Shown here in pieces: positions 42,399 to 54,321 of a stretch of DNA of 64,000 nt. Source of the stretch: Choricystis sp. odSpoLacu1 (taxonomy: Eukaryota; Chlorophyta; Trebouxiophyceae); assembly GCA_958009055.1 (NCBI GenBank), contig OY253653.1, forward strand, positions 1,155,715 through 1,219,714, given 5' to 3'. The notes beneath the pieces were generated by a model that did no database searches, was not told where the DNA came from, and worked only from the letters and a program-made list of their open reading frames with translations. Positions within the stretch are counted from its first letter, which is position 1. Each line of letters starts with the position of its first letter. The position numbers and the translations under genes were made by a program.

Positions 42399-43904
42399 TC
42401 ACCCCTTCTTTGCCGCCCTGGACCTCACCTCCACCAGGTCGCCACCACTATCATACTCGCGCTGCACCGCCACCACGGCACCAGGACGGGGCGCCCACGC
42501 CACGCTCAGCACGACGCCGCGCGCAGCGGCGGCCATGCCTTCATCTGCGTCACCATCCGCGCCACGCGACACCGCGTCCACCATGGTCAGTTCCAGGATG
42601 GCGGGGCCGGCGGCGGGGCCGGACCCCGGGTCGGGCAGCACGTACGCCCCCCCCCCGTCAGACGGCGGCGCGCGCGTGTTGAGACGCCACGACTGGGTGG
42701 CGCATGACGTCGCGTACGCGGCGGAGGGAGCGTCAGGGTCGAGTAAGTCGATTTCGGAGTCGGAGACGGGGGGAGGCATGAGGCCGTGCGCCACGACATC
42801 GAATGTTTTCCAGTCGCCCGCCAGTGCGGCCGCAGCGGCGGCTGGATCCGCAGCAGACGGCAGCGTGGGGGCGCCCGCGTCGGACGCAGGCAGGACGCAG
42901 GTGTCCACTGACGAACCTGAGAGGCATTGCCAGGTTTCGCGGTGTGCGACGATGCGGAGGGGGGAGACAGAGAGTTCACCCGTGTCGGCGTCGACAGCGG
43001 AAGCCAGCGTCACGGTGACGCGCAGCCTCGCTTCCCCACCCCACGCCACGCACGACTCCAGGATGGACACGGTCTCGGTGTCGTCGGCGCCAAAGTCGGG
43101 GGAGGAGGGCAGGGTGGCGTCTTCGTCGTCAGAGGGAGGGTCGTCGGCGGCGGCAGCGTCTGCCGCTGCGACCTCTTCCTCCTCCTCCTCCTTCTCCGCC
43201 GCCACAACAACACCAACACCTTCCCCATCCACCTCCAGCAACCTCTCCAACGCCTCCCGGTCGTCATCCACGCTGGATGGGGGCGGCAACCCTAGCAACG
43301 ACAGCGGCCCCCGGGAGTACGAGCCGCCATCAAAAATGGCGAGCCCCCCCTCGCGCAGCGCAAAGGGGGGCGCTGTTGCTTCCCACTGCTCCGCGGCCGC
43401 GGCAGCCGCAAGTGCGTCCGCGTTGGTGGCTCTCACCTCTTTTCGGGCCAGCAGGACGCCACCGTCGGGGGAGGGGACGCGTTCATCGATCGAATAGGAT
43501 ACAACAGCCACCACGCCGCGCCGGGCTGACGTGTCCAGCGTGATGGATTCAGGCTTGCCGGTGACGGGGGAGACGGCCACGGCTGCTCCCTGCCACCCGC
43601 CCTCTGTGGTGCCGCAGAAGGAGGACCAGCGGGGTGGGGGCGTGGGCTCGGCGGCCGCGTCGCGGGAGGCGACAGTCACCTGTTGGAGAGTTGGGTGTGT
43701 GTGTTAGGTTTGAACCGTCACAAAGCTGATCAAACTCTTCTCACTGTATCCACATACCTCCAGCGGCGAGCACAACGGACGCTCGCGGGCGGGCGGCTTG
43801 GGCGGCGGTGGCCGGCCGCGCCCGCGGTCGCCGCCGCCGCGCTTGGGGAAGCCGCCGGTTGAGCCACGTCCGCCGGCGGTTGGTTTGGGGCGTGGAGATG
43901 GCAT
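42399..43904 (-). CDS. DUF3598-like protein, probably plastid
   Basis: Exons (minus) 43904-43758 and 43679-42399 (phase 0) give 475 residues. A basic Pro/Gly/Arg-rich N-terminus could target the plastid. RWSSFCGTTEGGWQGAAVAVSPVTG, EGGLAIFDGGSYSRGPLSL, and the C-terminal VVLSVAWAPRPGAVVAVQREYDSGGDLVEV show the alternating pattern of a lipocalin-like barrel as in DUF3598 proteins of cyanobacteria and algae. A long acidic insert (EEEEEE, DDPPSDDED) lies in the middle. I rate the family call as plausible only; a hypothetical protein is the safe description. Confidence 0.6.
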
Positions 43905-44013
43905 GAGAGTCAGGAGTGTGTGTGTGCGTGTGGACCTCTCCGAGAGAGAGGAGGCGTGAAAGAATTGGGGGCCGGAGTGGCCAGCCGCTCCGGCTAAAAA
44001 CACAACTCTCGCA

Positions 44014-44691
44014 ATGAGCCGCGTTTTGCGAGCCATTGCGCGCCGTTGGCGGGGCCAGCGCCCTCCTCCTCCCAAGCCACCCTCCCGTCACCCCACCACA
44101 CTCATTCTGTGCATTCTAGCAGCCGTTGCTGCAGCCTCGTTCACCGCCGGCGTCGCCTACCGTTCCTCCTCCCTGCCATCCCCGCACACACCCCTGCGCG
44201 GCCCCGCCCACGTCGTCGACGGCGACACCCTGGTCGTTGCGGGAGTCACAGTGAGGCTGAAAGGTGTCGACGCGCCCGAGAGTGGGCAAATGTGTTATGC
44301 AAGCGCGTCTGGCGGGTGGCTGGCCCGCCCGCGCCGCCCCTACGACTGTGGCGCTGTGGCGACGCGTGCGCTGACACGCCACCTGCGTGGCCGCCCAGTG
44401 ACGTGCGTCGGCGTCAGTAAGGACAAGTATGGACGGCGGCTGGCGAGGTGTTATGCACGCCACTGGCTGCGTGCTGACGTTGATGTTGGCGTCTGGTTGT
44501 TGGACCACGGTCATGCCGTTATGTATGGCGCTGCCACCCAAGCCTACCGTGAAGCCGAGCTGCGTGCCAAACGTGCCCGAGTCGGCGTGTGGGGGGGCAG
44601 CTTTGAGGTGCCCGCGTTGTGGCGCGCCAAGCGGGAGGCACGCGGGCTGGCGGCGCGCGTGGCCAAGTTGAAGAAGAAAGGGAAGAAGTAG
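44014..44691 (+). CDS. Membrane-anchored staphylococcal-nuclease-type (SNase) endonuclease
   Basis: Intronless, 225 residues. A basic N-terminus and one hydrophobic segment (about residues 28-48) anchor or export it. The SNase fold follows: VVDGDTLVVAG (Asp69, Asp71 calcium-type ligands), VRLKGVDAPES (Arg81, Glu89 region) and SKDKYGRRLARCY (catalytic Arg equivalent in DKYGRRL), then DVGVWLLDHGHAVMYG and the typical YREAELRAKRARVGVWGGSFEVPALWR end. Active-site residues appear conserved, so Ca2+-dependent DNA/RNA cleavage is expected. Plant CAN nucleases are similar. It shares a 109-bp divergent promoter with the DUF3598-like gene. Confidence 0.9.
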   Translation: MSRVLRAIARRWRGQRPPPPKPPSRHPTTLILCILAAVAAASFTAGVAYRSSSLPSPHTPLRGPAHVVDGDTLVVAGVTVRLKGVDAPESGQMCYASASGGWLARPRRPYDCGAVATRALTRHLRGRPVTCVGVSKDKYGRRLARCYARHWLRADVDVGVWLLDHGHAVMYGAATQAYREAELRAKRARVGVWGGSFEVPALWRAKREARGLAARVAKLKKKGKK

Positions 44692-44926
44692 AGTTGAGAG
44701 AGATGTTTTTGTGTTTGTGTGTAGTTCTGTAGTGCGCTAAAAGCAGAGCCAACAGACGTCCTGTGCGGTTGGTGGGGAGGGTTTTTCGTTGTTTTTTGTC
44801 GACACAACCCAATCGAGTTTTCGCGGGGGACCGCCGCCACGTGCCCGCTGTCCCCCCCCCACCACCACCCTCCCCTCCGCATCCTCTCCCCTGGGGCAAG
44901 AGTCTAAGCACCCCCCCACACACACA

Positions 44927-47900
44927 ATGGGCAGCATCAAGGACAGGGAGGCCAAGAAGAAAGCTGCCAAAGTGTTCTCGTCTGGCGGGGGTGGCGGCAC
45001 GAAAGGCCCCGCCGTCGTGGACAAGCGCAACCAGGAGCTCACCTGTCCTCACTGTGACCGTGTGTTCAAGCAGGTGCGGAGGGGAAGGGGGGGAGGGAGG
45101 CAGGCGAAGCGAATGCTAGCAAACCACCAGTCTGACCCCCTGTCCACACCCCTATAGGTCCAACGCTATCGCGACCACATCGCCAGCAAGCACCCTGACG
45201 AGGCGGCTGGCGAGGGAGATGGTGCCAGCACCAGTGGTGGCGATGCTGTGTCGGCAGCCGCACCCTCCACTTCCACCACCAAATCCGCTGTCGTCATCAT
45301 GGACGTGGGCGCCAAAGCGGGTTACTACACCCACAAATCGCCCAAACAACTGCTCCTGGAGTGGGCACAAACCGGGAAACGTGTGAAACCACGCTACCGC
45401 GCGCGCGCTGCAGTGGACGGCGCGAGCGGCCACACCGCCAAAGTGGTGCTGCCCGGCGCCGCGCCCGGGGGCAAGGACGACATTGTGGCGTTTACGCCCA
45501 AGGGTGTGACGTGTGAAAGCGCAGCCGAGGCAGAGCAAGCTGCTGCAGTCGTTGGGCTGCACGCTGTCGCTGGCGACCGCGCGCTGCACCGTGTGCTGCC
45601 CCCCGCCTACACGCAGCTGTGGGATGACCTTACAGAAACGGCACGCACCCGTGCCGAAAAAGCGGTCAAGCGGGAAGCCGCCGCCACGGCCCGCGCCGAG
45701 CGCGAGCGGCGGATGGCGGCCGCCGCAGTCCGCAACGCGCCGACGCGCGTCGTCATGACGGACGACCAGCGCGACGGCGTGGCGGCCGCGCTGGCGGCTG
45801 TGCGTGAGGCCAGAGGTGGAAGTGATGTGGCCGTGGACATAGACGAGGCCACTGTCGCTGGCCTGGCGTCCCGGCTGCGCACGCTCGGCTTTGCGTCGTC
45901 CGACGCGGCCGCCGCCGCGACAGCCGCCGCGTCCTCTGGCCACCCCACCGAAGCCGCCGCCCTGGATTGGGCCTGCCTGCACATCGACGAGTCCCGCCTG
46001 CCCGCCGCCTACGGCCCCGGCGCTGCCGGCCGCCCCGTCGGCGTGCTGGTCAACGCGACCGGCGGCCGCGCTGACGGCGGGGTGGGCGCGATCGGCAACG
46101 CGAGCCCGGCGCCCGCCGACGTCGACCCCTGTGTCGCCCGGCTGGCGGCGTACGGGTACCGCGTGCCGGATGTGGTGGCTGCGTTGCAGGCGGCGCGTGG
46201 CGATGAAGATGAAGCGCACTGCAGGCTGTATGGGGAGGTGAGTGGTGGTGGTGGTGGCGCGGGGCAGGACACGCCCACCTCCTCCTCCCCTGCCGACGCT
46301 GAATCCACTGCCGAAGAACTGGAAGCATTGGCCGCCATCTATGGTGATGATCTGGCTGTCACCGCGGGCGTCGGCGGCGCCACCACCGTCACACTGACAC
46401 TCCCCCTGGACGACGACGGCGACCCGCTCACGCTGCGCGCGTGGCTGCCGCCCTCCTACCCCACCGCACCGCCATGCCGGGTGGCGGTTCAACGGTCGAC
46501 CGTATCTGCCGCTGTGCTGCGCGGCTTGACGCGCGCCCTGGCGGTGGAAGCTGCCACATCAGCAGGCGCCCCCTGCGTCCACGGCCTGGCTGCCGCCGCG
46601 CTGGCCGCCCTGGACGATGAAGCCGGCCTTGTGGCGGGGTCGCCCAGGCACACGCATGTGCAAACCGTGGTCACACCGTCTGGGGCAGCGGCTGCCAACG
46701 CGGCGGACGCGTTACTGCATTCGCCACGCGCGGCGCGGCAGGCGCGCGGTGGCCGGCGCCCGCCGCCACCCCAGAGAGTCGACCCAGCAGAGTCTCGACG
46801 CTTATCCGACGCGGCTGCCGCGTGGGCCACGTCGTCCGACCCCAAGATTGCGGCCATGCGGGCCGCCCGCGCGGCGCTGCCGGCCGCGCGGCAGCGCGCC
46901 GACGTCGAAACCGCGCTCGCGCGCGCGCGCGTTGTCATGGTGGCGGGCGAAACGGGGTGCGGCAAGTCGACCCAGGTGCCGCAGTTCCTGTTCGAAGCTG
47001 CCGTGGCGGCTGGCAAAGCCGGCGGGGTCAACATCCTGGTGGCTCAACCACGCCGCGTGGCTGCAGTCGGCCTGGCCTCCCGCGTTGCGGCCGAGCGCGG
47101 CGAGCGCGTGGGCGATATTGTGGGTTATTCTGTGCGCCTGGACACCAAGGTGTCGGCCCGCACACGCATCACGTTCTGCACGACGGGTGTCCTGCTGCGC
47201 CGGCTGCTGGATGGTGGAGGAGACGGACTCTCTCGCATCTCACACGTCGTCATCGACGAGGTGCACGAGCGGTCGGTGGACACCGACCTAGCCCTGCTGC
47301 TGCTGCAGCGTGCACTGGCGCAGGTGCGGCGGCTTGAAACCCGCGTGGTGCTGATGTCTGCGACGGCGGACGCGGGCACGTTTTGTCGGTATCTCGGGGG
47401 CGTCGCGTCACTCGACGCCACCTCTCCCCCCTCCCCCGACACCGTTCCCGTCATCTCCATCCCCGGGTTCACACACCCGGTGCGTGACCTGTTTTTGGAG
47501 GACGCGCTGGAGGCGACCGGCACCACCATCTCGCGCGGGTCACGCTACGCCAAGAAGCACGCGGGCAAGGAGGCCAAAGGGAAATACACCGACGCGGCAT
47601 CCCCCTACTCCGACCTCACGCTGCGCAGCCTGGCCGCTGTGGACGAGTCCATCATCAACTACGACCTGGTGGTGGCCCTGGTGGCTCACATTCTGTCTCT
47701 GGAGGCGACACAAGGGCCGGGCGCCCTGCTGCAAGGGTGGGACGGCAACGGCGCGCCGCTCGCCAAACCGACCGCCACCTCCCCCACCGGCGCCATCCTC
47801 ATCTTCATGCCTGGCGCCCCCGAAATCTCGCGCGCGGTGCGCGCCATCGAAGCATCGCCTGCTGTGCGCTCTGCCGCGCGTGGTGGCGCGTTGATGATTG

Positions 47901-49483
47901 TGCCGCTGCATGGCGGCCTGTCCCCCGACGCGCAGGCGCGCGCGTTTGTGCGCCCCCCCCCCGGTGGCCGCAAGATTGTGGTGGCCACCAACGTCGCCGA
48001 AACCTCGGTCACCATCGATGACGTCACCGTCGTCATCGACACCGCCCGCGTCAAGGAGATGACGCACGACCCGGCCGCCGGCATCGGGCGCCTGACTGAG
48101 GGCTGGGTGTCGCGCGCGGCCGTCAAGCAGAGGCGCGGGCGGGCGGGGCGCGTGAGGCCTGGTGTGTGTTTCAAGCTGTGTTCGCGGCGCGTGCACGACC
48201 GTGTGCTGGCGGCCGACACGTCGCCCGAAGTCGCGCGCGCGCCTTTGGAGCCGCTGTGCCTGTCGCTGCGCAGTGCACTGCCAGCTGATGTTTCTTTGGC
48301 AGCTGGTGCCGCATCCCTAATCACGCCGCCCGCCATCGACGCTCTCACAGCTGCTGTGGCCACGCTGACGCGCATGGGCGCGCTGGACCACACGGCGACG
48401 GCCGCCGAAACGCTGACGCCGTTGGGGAGGCTGCTGGCGCGGCTGCCCATGGACCCCCGTCTGGGCAAAGCGCTCGTCTACGCCTGCCTTTTACGCTGTG
48501 CTGGCCCTGCGCTGACGGTGGCCGCTGTGCTGTCCACCGGGCGCCCCATCTTTGTCGCGCCGCCCGACGCACGCGCACCGGCCGACGCGGCGCGCACCCG
48601 GCTGTGCCCCACGGCTTTGTCCGCAAAATCAGACCACGTCGCCATTGTGGAAGCGTACAACGCGTGGGATAAGGCCGCCGCAAAAGGTGGGCGTGGCGCG
48701 GCGCGTGCCCTGGCGGGCGATTTGTTCCTCGCCGACGGCGCGCTCGACGCAGCTCGCTCCGCGCGCGCCGACCTGGCCCGCTCCCTGGCCGACATGGGCA
48801 TCCTGCCCCGCGAGTATGTGTCCGACGTTAAGCGGTGGGGCAGTGCTGCCAGCGCAGTGCAGCGCGCCATCGACAGGAGCGATGCAAACGGCGGCGACGC
48901 GGCTTCCTCACGCGACCCGGACGCCGCGTCCCACTCGGCTCGCATCGTCAAAGCCGCGCTGTGTGCCGGTTTTGCGCCTGCCGGCCTACTGCGCGTCGAG
49001 GCTCCCGCCCCCAAGTTTGTGGCCGGCATCGGGGGCGCGATTGAGGTCGACCCCGACGCTGCGTCGCTCCGCTTTCGCGACGAGCGCGGCGCACGCGTGT
49101 TTGTGCACCCGTCGTCTCTCTGCTTCAAGGTGGCGCGCTACGAGTCGGGCTGGATGGTGGCGTCCGGCATCGTGGAGGTGGGGGGCAAACCGTCGGCGAG
49201 GCTGGTGACGGCTGCGCCTGCTTATGCAGTGTTGCTGTTCGGTGGCGCCCTGCACGTGGCCCACGCGGCCAGCGAGATCGTCATGGACGGGTGGGCACGC
49301 TTCAAAGCGCCCGCCCGCATCGCGGTGCTGGTGCGGGAGCTGCGGTCTGCGGCGGACGACGCGTTGATGGGAGTGCTGGAGAAGAGGGAGCGTGGGGGGG
49401 AGGATGGTGGCGGTGCGGCTGTCGTCGGCGACGCGTGTGTCGTGGCCGCGCTGCACCGACTGCTGGAGAATGATGGGTTCTGA
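44927..49483 (+). CDS. DExH-box RNA helicase with C2H2 finger, UBA and RWD regions (DHX57/DHX29-like)
   Basis: Exons 44927-45073 and 45158-49483 (phase 0) give 1490 residues. N-terminus: C2H2 finger CPHCDRVFKQVQRYRDHIASKH (split by the intron after KQ). Two UBA-like segments (SRLRTLGFASSDAAAAATAA...EAALDWACLHI; VARLAAYGYRVPDVVAALQAA) are followed by an RWD domain (TAEELEALAAIYGDDL...LPPSYPTAPPC). The helicase core has GETGCGKSTQVPQ (about residue 646), DEVHERSVDTD (about 750), SATADAGTF and QRRGRAGR (about 1040), then HA2 and OB parts. DEVH with UBA plus RWD matches DHX57, DHX29 and plant relatives, which act on mRNA structure or translation. The C2H2 finger is unusual (DHX57 has CCCH). Confidence 0.92.
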
Positions 49484-49981
49484 TGCGAGAGAGTCAGTAG
49501 CATGCTTTGTGTTTAGAATGGCGGTCCACTTCAAGGGGAAAGCAAAAAAAGGGGTCGCTTTTACATGCAAAAGCCGCATCGCAACGAGAGTTGCGAGGGC
49601 AGGCGGAAACGGGGGGCAAACCCCGCTCCAACCCACCCCCTCTCTCTCTCGTTCCTGAGCGGTAAATGGTGTTTGGTCCAGCACGTAGAAAAGAAGCGCA
49701 CTCGCGGTATGCACCCGCAAGGAAAGAAGAAAAAGTTTTTTAAAAAGCCGGAAAAGTTGGTGTCGCAAGTTCTTGGGGGAGGGGGGGGAAGTCGCGCCGT
49801 CACCGCACAAGGAGGCGCACATGCACAGGAAAAACCTACTGGAAAAAAATGTGGAAAAGAAGAAGAAAAAAAGCGGGGGGGGAAATAGGATGTGGTCGCC
49901 GACGCGCCGAGCGCGCACCGACGATCAACCACCCAAATAATTGTTTTTTTGGTGAAACACGCGCACACAGGACCGCTCTCT
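49484..49981. other. Convergent intergenic region
   Basis: About 500 bp between the stop codons of the helicase and the GH43 gene. It is markedly A-rich on the plus strand (several A4-A6 runs, e.g. 49547-49553, 49728-49752, 49840-49870). No gene is visible; it should hold both transcript ends. Confidence 0.55.
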
Positions 49982-52154
49982 CTAAGGCGCATTTTCATCC
50001 GCGGCAGCCTGCATGTCGATGGAGGCCACCTTGGTGCCGGAGTCGTCGGCCACAAACTCGACTTCGTCCGCCTCGATCGCAGCCGCGTCGGCCAGGCCGG
50101 CTGCTGCGCCCGCGGGCGCCGCAATGGCGGCGTCCACGGTGGCGGCATCTTCGGCGCGCGCGGTCGCGCGCTCCGATTTGTCGACAGCGGCCGCCAGGCC
50201 GGAGTCCAGCCAGCGGGAGGGCACCTGGCCCGGGGCGACCGCGTCCTCCAGGCCGCGCGGCGGGACGAGGCTGTAGCGGCGCGCTCTGGGCAGCTCGGTC
50301 ACGGGGATGGTCAGCGACTTGTTGAAGAATGTCTTGGGGGACCAGTGGTTGACGTTGGGCATGGCGTACTGGGTGGGGTCGGCGGTGCCCGTCAGCGGCA
50401 GCAGCGGGAACCAGGTGTAGGTCGCATTGGCGACCTGGCCAGGCAGGGGGCCGTCATGGTTCCACCTGTCACCCAGGTACACCCACAGCGGCTGGCCACC
50501 CTTGGGGTTGTCGATGGGGAACACAAACGTGACTTGCGAGTCGTACGTGATCTCCTGGCCTTGGCCAAACACTGGCGGCGGCCCGACCTCCCACGTGCCG
50601 CACGGCCCCGTGGTGCCGGTGGTGTCGCTGTACGACATCTGGATGGCCTGGTTGGACGCCCACCCTGTCAAGTGGGACCCGATCAGGTGATACTCGCCTT
50701 TTTGGGGGCCAAAAAAGACGGCAGGTGCCTCCGCGCGCGGCGTCGTGCCGCAGGCCGGACCCACCGTCGACTGAAAGTCGGGGGCCAGCCTGTACACACC
50801 CATGTAGCGGTTCTCGACCGACGTCACCACGTACCCCTTGCCGTCTTTGTCGACAAAGGCGGTCATGTCGTACGAGTCTTTGCCGTCGGGCTTGAATCCA
50901 CGCACCCAGGTGTAGGGGCCGTCAATCGTCTTGGACACCGCCACCCCAATGCTGGACAGCCAGAAATTGGGCGCGTCCAGGTGGAACAGGATGACGTAGT
51001 TGTCGTTGGCCTTGTTGTACAGAATCTTGGGGCGCTCAATGCGCCACGGCTCGGAGAAACCCGGATGCTGAATCTGGGACCCGTTCAGGATGTGGCCTCT
51101 GAACTTCCAGTTCTGCAGGTCGGTGGACGAGTACAGCGTGATGGACGACGACAGCCAGGAGGGCGCCTCCTTGCGGGAGGTGCCGTACCAGAACCAGGTG
51201 TCGCCGACTTTGAGGATGCCGCCGTCGTGGCAGTGGATCTGTTGAGGGTAGAAGGGGGAGGGGAAAGGGTGTGTGAGCGAAACGTGGGCTGCTGTGTGTG
51301 GGCTGCTGTGTGCGGGGAGGCAGGCGCTGGCGGCGGCCGAGCGCCCCCAGGCCGCGCAAGGCACGAAAAGCCCTGCGAGCGTTGTCGGAGAGATGCGGGG
51401 GGTGCCGCACGCCAGCCCACTAGCCCGACGCCTCCTCCTTGCCGCCCGCCCGACACACAGCTGGATCGTGCAGCAGGCAGAAGGGGGGGGTGGCACGCGC
51501 CCAGGCGGACGGGGCACGACATGCACAGCCCCCAAACACGCACAAAACCGCACGCCCCACAGGCGAGCAACTGTGCCGCCTGCGCGGGCAGCCCACAGCC
51601 GGCGGCTGTGTCCCGTGCCCCTTTTCCAGCCCCAATCTGAGCGCAGGAAGTCGGAGGTGGCCACTGCGCGCGCGGCGCGACGGGGCGCTCGCCAACCGCC
51701 GGCCAGAGCGACCGCGACTGGGCACGAGTGGGGCGCCCAGAGCGAGCAGCGTTTGGTTTGCGGCGTGCGCTGCACGCTCTGCACGCCTTGGGGGCGCGTC
51801 GCAGGTGGCCACGGCGCAGGGCGCCGTATCGTACGTGCGTAAGGGTGGCCGGGCGGCACGGCCGAGGCAGGGGAAGGGCCGGGAGGGCGGCCGTTTCAGG
51901 GGGTGCCTCTCCCTTCGCCTGGCCCTCCATGCGGCCCCCGCGGGCAAGGACGCGGGCGGCCTGTGTTGCGCACCGCATTTTCCCGCTCCCCCCGCCAGCG
52001 CCTCCTCTACACTCACCGGCTGGCCGTCGACGTCGTTGGGGATGATGTAGTTGTGGAACACGGCGTTGGCGGCCGCGTTTGAGTCGGCCGCGCGCGCAGG
52101 CGCCGCGGCCAGCGCCAGGGCCAGCGCAAGCGCGCCCAGCAGGGCGACGCGCAT
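49982..52154 (-). CDS. Secreted glycoside hydrolase family 43-like protein
   Basis: Exons (minus) 52154-52017 and 51238-49982 (phase 0, 778-nt intron) give 464 residues. Signal peptide residues 1-22. Exon 2 starts IHCHDGGILKVGDTWFWYGTSRK, then ITLYSSTDLQNWKFRGHIL, ERPKILYNKANDNYVILFH, SIGVAVSKTIDGPYTWV, SYDMTAFVDKDGKGYVV: the five-bladed propeller pattern of GH43, close to exo-beta-1,3-galactanase (subfamily 24). ERPK and the acid-bearing blades are retained; the H-D-G-G opening replaces the usual H-G-G. An Ala/Asp/Glu-rich 100-residue tail without similarity follows. Likely a cell-wall or extracellular polysaccharide enzyme; substrate not determinable. Confidence 0.82.
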
Positions 52155-52945
52155 GGTGGAGTGGTGTGAGGGGGCGGTGAGGGAGGAGGGGTGGTGTGCG
52201 CTGGTGCAAGGAGGAGTGTGCGTCGCCCGTGTCGGAGCAGGAAAAGCCGAGTCGAATGTGAGACGAGCGAATTTGCGACTCAGCACTCGAAAACGGAGAC
52301 ACGGCAGCGCCTCCCGCCTCCCTGGCGACACGCGGGCCATAGTCCAGGCCATCGCACACCAGAACAAACTGTACAAACCAGTATATGGAGTGGGGGCGGT
52401 CGAGGAGCACGACAGAGACGGGGGAGGAGGCGTGAGCAGACACGAGCCAGGGTCGCGCGGCCGCCGCGAGAGCCACCAGCGCCACCCACACGTTTGCCCC
52501 CCCCCCCCAATATTCGGTTTGGCTGGCCCCCCAGAGGCGGTGGGGGCACAGCCTGCCTGGCACAGCCGTGCCCCTCACTGCGCATGCACAGCGCTGGCTG
52601 TGAGTTTGAACGCTTTTCTGGCGGGTGGGAGATCATGAGAGACCGAGAGCAAAGGCGACGGCAGCTCGGCCTCCCCACCCCCACAGTATCGAGCGCACAA
52701 ACCCTTACACACGCACACGCGCTCGAACGGCGCACGCCTGGCCTGCCTAGCGGGCCAGGGTGGGGGCAAAGGAGGAGGTGACGCAGGAGGAAAAGAAGGA
52801 GGGGGGGCAGCAAAATCAAAAACGCCCCCTCCCGCCACCACACACACTCTCCGCGGCCTAGCACAGAAGTAAAAACACACCAACCAGCGCCCCAGCACCA
52901 AAAGTGTTGACGAAAAAATGGCCACCACCCACACCACACACCATC
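52155..52945. other. Intergenic region between GH43 and ACX4 genes
   Basis: About 790 bp holding the GH43 promoter (minus strand, right of 52154) and the ACX4 3' end. Near the GH43 start a motif gcgaatttgcgactcag (about 52266-52282) interrupts the GC-rich sequence. A tatat (52381-52385) lies on the plus strand. No gene is supported. Confidence 0.5.
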
Positions 52946-54321
52946 TCACTTGCGAGGCTGCCGCTGGGGCGCCGGCTTGAACGCGGCAATTCCGGTCGCC
53001 CCGCGCCCCGCCACAAACACGTTGACCTCGTACGTGCCCTCATACGTGTAGATGGCCTCCATGTCGGCAAACGCTTTGGCCACTAGGAAGTCGGCCACGA
53101 CGCCGTTGCCGCCCAACAGTTCGCGGCCCAGGGCGCACACTTCGCGCCCGCGCAGGGTGGTCCACGCTTTGGCGAGGGACGCGTGTTCATGCGTCATGCG
53201 GCCTCCCTCGTGCAGCTTGGACAGGCGCCACGCCAGCAGGGCCATGGCCTGGATGTTGCCCAGCATGCGGGCCAGTTTTTCTTGGGTGGCTTGGAAGGCG
53301 GCCAGGGGGGCCCCAAATTGGGACCTCTCTTTCACATAGCGCACACACATGTCGTACACCCCCATCGCGATGCCGACGGGTTGCCAGGCCACCATGACGC
53401 GGGAGATGGCCAGCACTTTGTTGGTGTCTTGAAAGGAGGAGACGCCCGGCAGGCGGGCAGAGTCGGGCACAAACACGTCGCGCAGCGTGATGTCTGCGTT
53501 TTGGACGCAGCGCAGCGCGATCTTGTTTTCGATTTTGCTGGTGGTGAGACCCGGGGTGCCTTTGCGCACAATGAATGCATTCACAACCCCTGTCTCCGTG
53601 TTGCGGGCCCACACAACAATGACGTCGCACCACGTCGCGTTGCCGATCCAACGCTTGTGGCCGTTGAGCTTCCACCCACCCTCCACCCGGGTGGCCGTGG
53701 AGGCCAGGGAGGAGGCATCCGACCCGTGCCCCGGTTCGGTGAGGGCCCACGAGCCCACCGTGTCCAGGCGGGCCATGGAGGGCAGCAGCTCAGCTTTTTG
53801 AGCTTCCGACCCCAGCAGCCCAATCGTCAGCATGGCCAACGAGTTGTGCACCATCAGAAACGTGGACATGGACGCATCCACGCGCGCCATCTCGATGACG
53901 ACCATGGCGGCCCCCAGCAGGGAGTGGCCACAGCAGCCGTGGCCGGTGAGAGTGCCGCCCCCCAGGTTGAGGGCCGCCAGTTGGGGGACCAGGGGGAAGG
54001 GGAACTCAGCGCGCTCCCAGTAGTCGACGATGACGGGGGCGACGTGTTGTTCCTGGTGTGTGGAAGGGTGGGGGTGGAAGGTAAAAGGTTGGGACAAGGT
54101 GTGTGAGAGTGACACCACACGTCCTCCTCTCTCGCCACACCCCCACTACACAAACCAAACCAAAAACTCACCATGAACCCCCTCACTTTGTAGCGCAACG
54201 CTTTCTCGTCCGGCGTCAGCAGGTCGTCCAGCGCGAACACGTCGTGCACCGCGGGCGGGAACACGGCCATCGTGGTGGCTTGCGGGAAGCCGGGGTAGGA
54301 CGAGGTGGCGGCAGTGGGCAT
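52946..54321 (-). CDS. ACX4: Acyl-CoA oxidase 4-type (short-chain) enzyme
   Basis: ACX4-type enzymes catalyse the first, FAD-dependent step of short-chain acyl-CoA beta-oxidation, with H2O2 release in peroxisomes. Exons (minus) 54321-54172 and 54052-52946 (phase 0) give 418 residues. [153 protein letters not shown] and the catalytic-Glu motif [10 protein letters not shown] are all present. The C-terminus QRQPRK lacks an SRL-type PTS1, unlike the plant enzyme, and the N-terminus shows no obvious PTS2. Confidence 0.95.
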
